From Sphingomonas sp. Leaf34 (GTDB lineage: Bacteria > Pseudomonadota > Alphaproteobacteria > Sphingomonadales > Sphingomonadaceae), in the NCBI RefSeq assembly GCF_001421805.1, contig NZ_LMLC01000003.1:248236-312235 (forward strand): a stretch of DNA of 64,000 nucleotides. The letters are read 5' to 3'. Made by a program: the position numbers and the translations under genes. Below are positions 63,475-64,000 of the stretch, one piece after another. Numbering within the stretch: position 1 is the first letter of the stretch; the number at the start of each line of letters is the position of its first letter. Below the pieces are notes generated by a model. The model was not told the DNA's origin. It made no database searches and saw only the letters and a list, made by a program, of their open reading frames with translations.

Positions 63475-64000
63475 ATGGCAGCCCGCTCCAACGTTCCAGC
63501 GACGATTCCTGCGCTCGGCAGCGAGGCGGGTCTCAATCGCTATCTCGCCGAGATCAAGAAATTTCCGCTGCTGAAACCCGAGCAGGAATATATGCTCGCC
63601 AAGCGCTTCCAAGAGCATGGCGATACCGAGGCGGCGGCGCAGCTCGTGACCTCGCACCTCCGTCTCGTGGCGAAGATCGCGATGGGCTATCGCGGTTATG
63701 GCCTGCCGACGTCGGAACTCATTTCCGAGGGCAATATCGGCTTGATGCAGGGTGTTAAGAAGTTCGAGCCCGAGCGCGGCTTCCGTTTGGCCACTTACGC
63801 CATGTGGTGGATCCGCGCGTCAATCCAGGAATATATCCTGCGCTCGTGGAGCCTGGTAAAAATGGGCACCACCGCGGCACAGAAGAAGCTGTTCTTCAAC
63901 CTGCGGCGGATGAAGAGCCGGCTCGACGCGTTCGAGGATGGCGATCTGCGCCCCGAGCATGTTACCAAGATCGCGACCGATCTGGGCGTCGCGGAAACCG
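63475..64000 (+). CDS. rpoH: RNA polymerase sigma-32 factor RpoH, 3' end outside window
   Basis: Heat-shock sigma factor. The visible 175 residues begin MAARSNVPATIPALGSEAGLNRY. They include the sigma region 2 block HLRLVAKIAMGYRGYGLPTS, the -10 recognition segment FRLATYAMWWIRASIQEYIL, and the RpoH-specific RpoH box region QKKLFFNLRRMK. AAAGGG lies 10 nt upstream of the ATG. The gene continues past the right edge. Confidence 0.95.
   Translation, partial: MAARSNVPATIPALGSEAGLNRYLAEIKKFPLLKPEQEYMLAKRFQEHGDTEAAAQLVTSHLRLVAKIAMGYRGYGLPTSELISEGNIGLMQGVKKFEPERGFRLATYAMWWIRASIQEYILRSWSLVKMGTTAAQKKLFFNLRRMKSRLDAFEDGDLRPEHVTKIATDLGVAET

Overview
The window is a GC-rich chromosomal segment of an alphaproteobacterium, most probably a Sphingomonas or close relative. 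Evidence: the pspF/pspABC cluster, a chpT histidine phosphotransferase gene next to chemotaxis genes, 6S RNA between zapA and the 5-formyltetrahydrofolate cyclo-ligase gene, a PhoK-like phosphatase, and sphingomonad-like protein sequences throughout. It reads as core chromosome: I see no insertion sequence, prophage, CRISPR array or plasmid module. The only accessory-looking element is one small toxin-antitoxin pair. The assignment comes from recognising families by eye; no database was searched.

Layout. 1-6924 (minus): respiratory complex I operon nuoA-B-C-D-E-F-G, cut by the window edge inside nuoG; nearly every junction is a 1-10 nt start/stop overlap. 7100-7320: composite intergenic palindromes. 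7371-10576 (minus): inositol-monophosphatase-like protein, EF-P, an M23 peptidase and an L,D-transpeptidase. 10633-16287 (mostly minus): gap, a MOSC protein, pgk, fructose-bisphosphate aldolase and thiE, a central-carbon cluster interrupted by a plus-strand TlpA-like thioredoxin and a ribbon-helix-helix/MazF module with a perfect palindromic operator. 16432-17926 (plus): a small coiled-coil protein, zapA, 6S RNA, folate cyclo-ligase and a DUF2842 protein. 18138-18376: two identical tRNA-Asp genes.

18433-29866: AI-2E family transporter, then an acyl-CoA catabolism region: acyl-CoA synthetase, class C beta-lactamase-fold hydrolase, FadB-like bifunctional enzyme, amidase, two dissimilar acyl-CoA dehydrogenases that look like an alpha/beta pair, and a TesB thioesterase. 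29886-33974: YtcJ-type amidohydrolase, threonine ammonia-lyase and the Bpt aminoacyl-tRNA-protein transferase. 34033-37303 (minus): a tightly coupled three-gene operon of circularly permuted ATP-grasp, alpha-E protein and a transglutaminase-fold protein that has lost its catalytic cysteine. 37441-43829: DsbD-like reductase, PhoK-like phosphatase, beta-helix protein and a cation:proton antiporter.

44019-47922 holds the most unusual locus: divergent pspF, a sigma-54 promoter, a 47-residue secreted or membrane peptide, pspA, pspB, pspC and then four consecutive small membrane-anchored coiled-coil proteins that repeat the PspB helix motif. 48047-53870: SufE, a thioredoxin-like ferredoxin, a J-domain protein, a SulP transporter coupled to a beta-carbonic anhydrase, and a TPR/TonB-domain periplasmic protein. 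53920-54299 is RNase P RNA. 54388-55994: AmpD-like amidase and an EamA transporter. 56037-61939 (minus): chpT-cheA-cheW-cheY-cheB-cheR without receptors. 62060-64000: M67 metallopeptidase, RluA/RluD-type pseudouridine synthase and the start of rpoH.

Scattered between genes is a family of palindromic elements in which each arm is itself a GNNN-tetraloop hairpin followed by CCCAG; two copies differ by compensatory base changes. These, the psp expansion and the cysteine-less transglutaminase operon are the points most worth following up.
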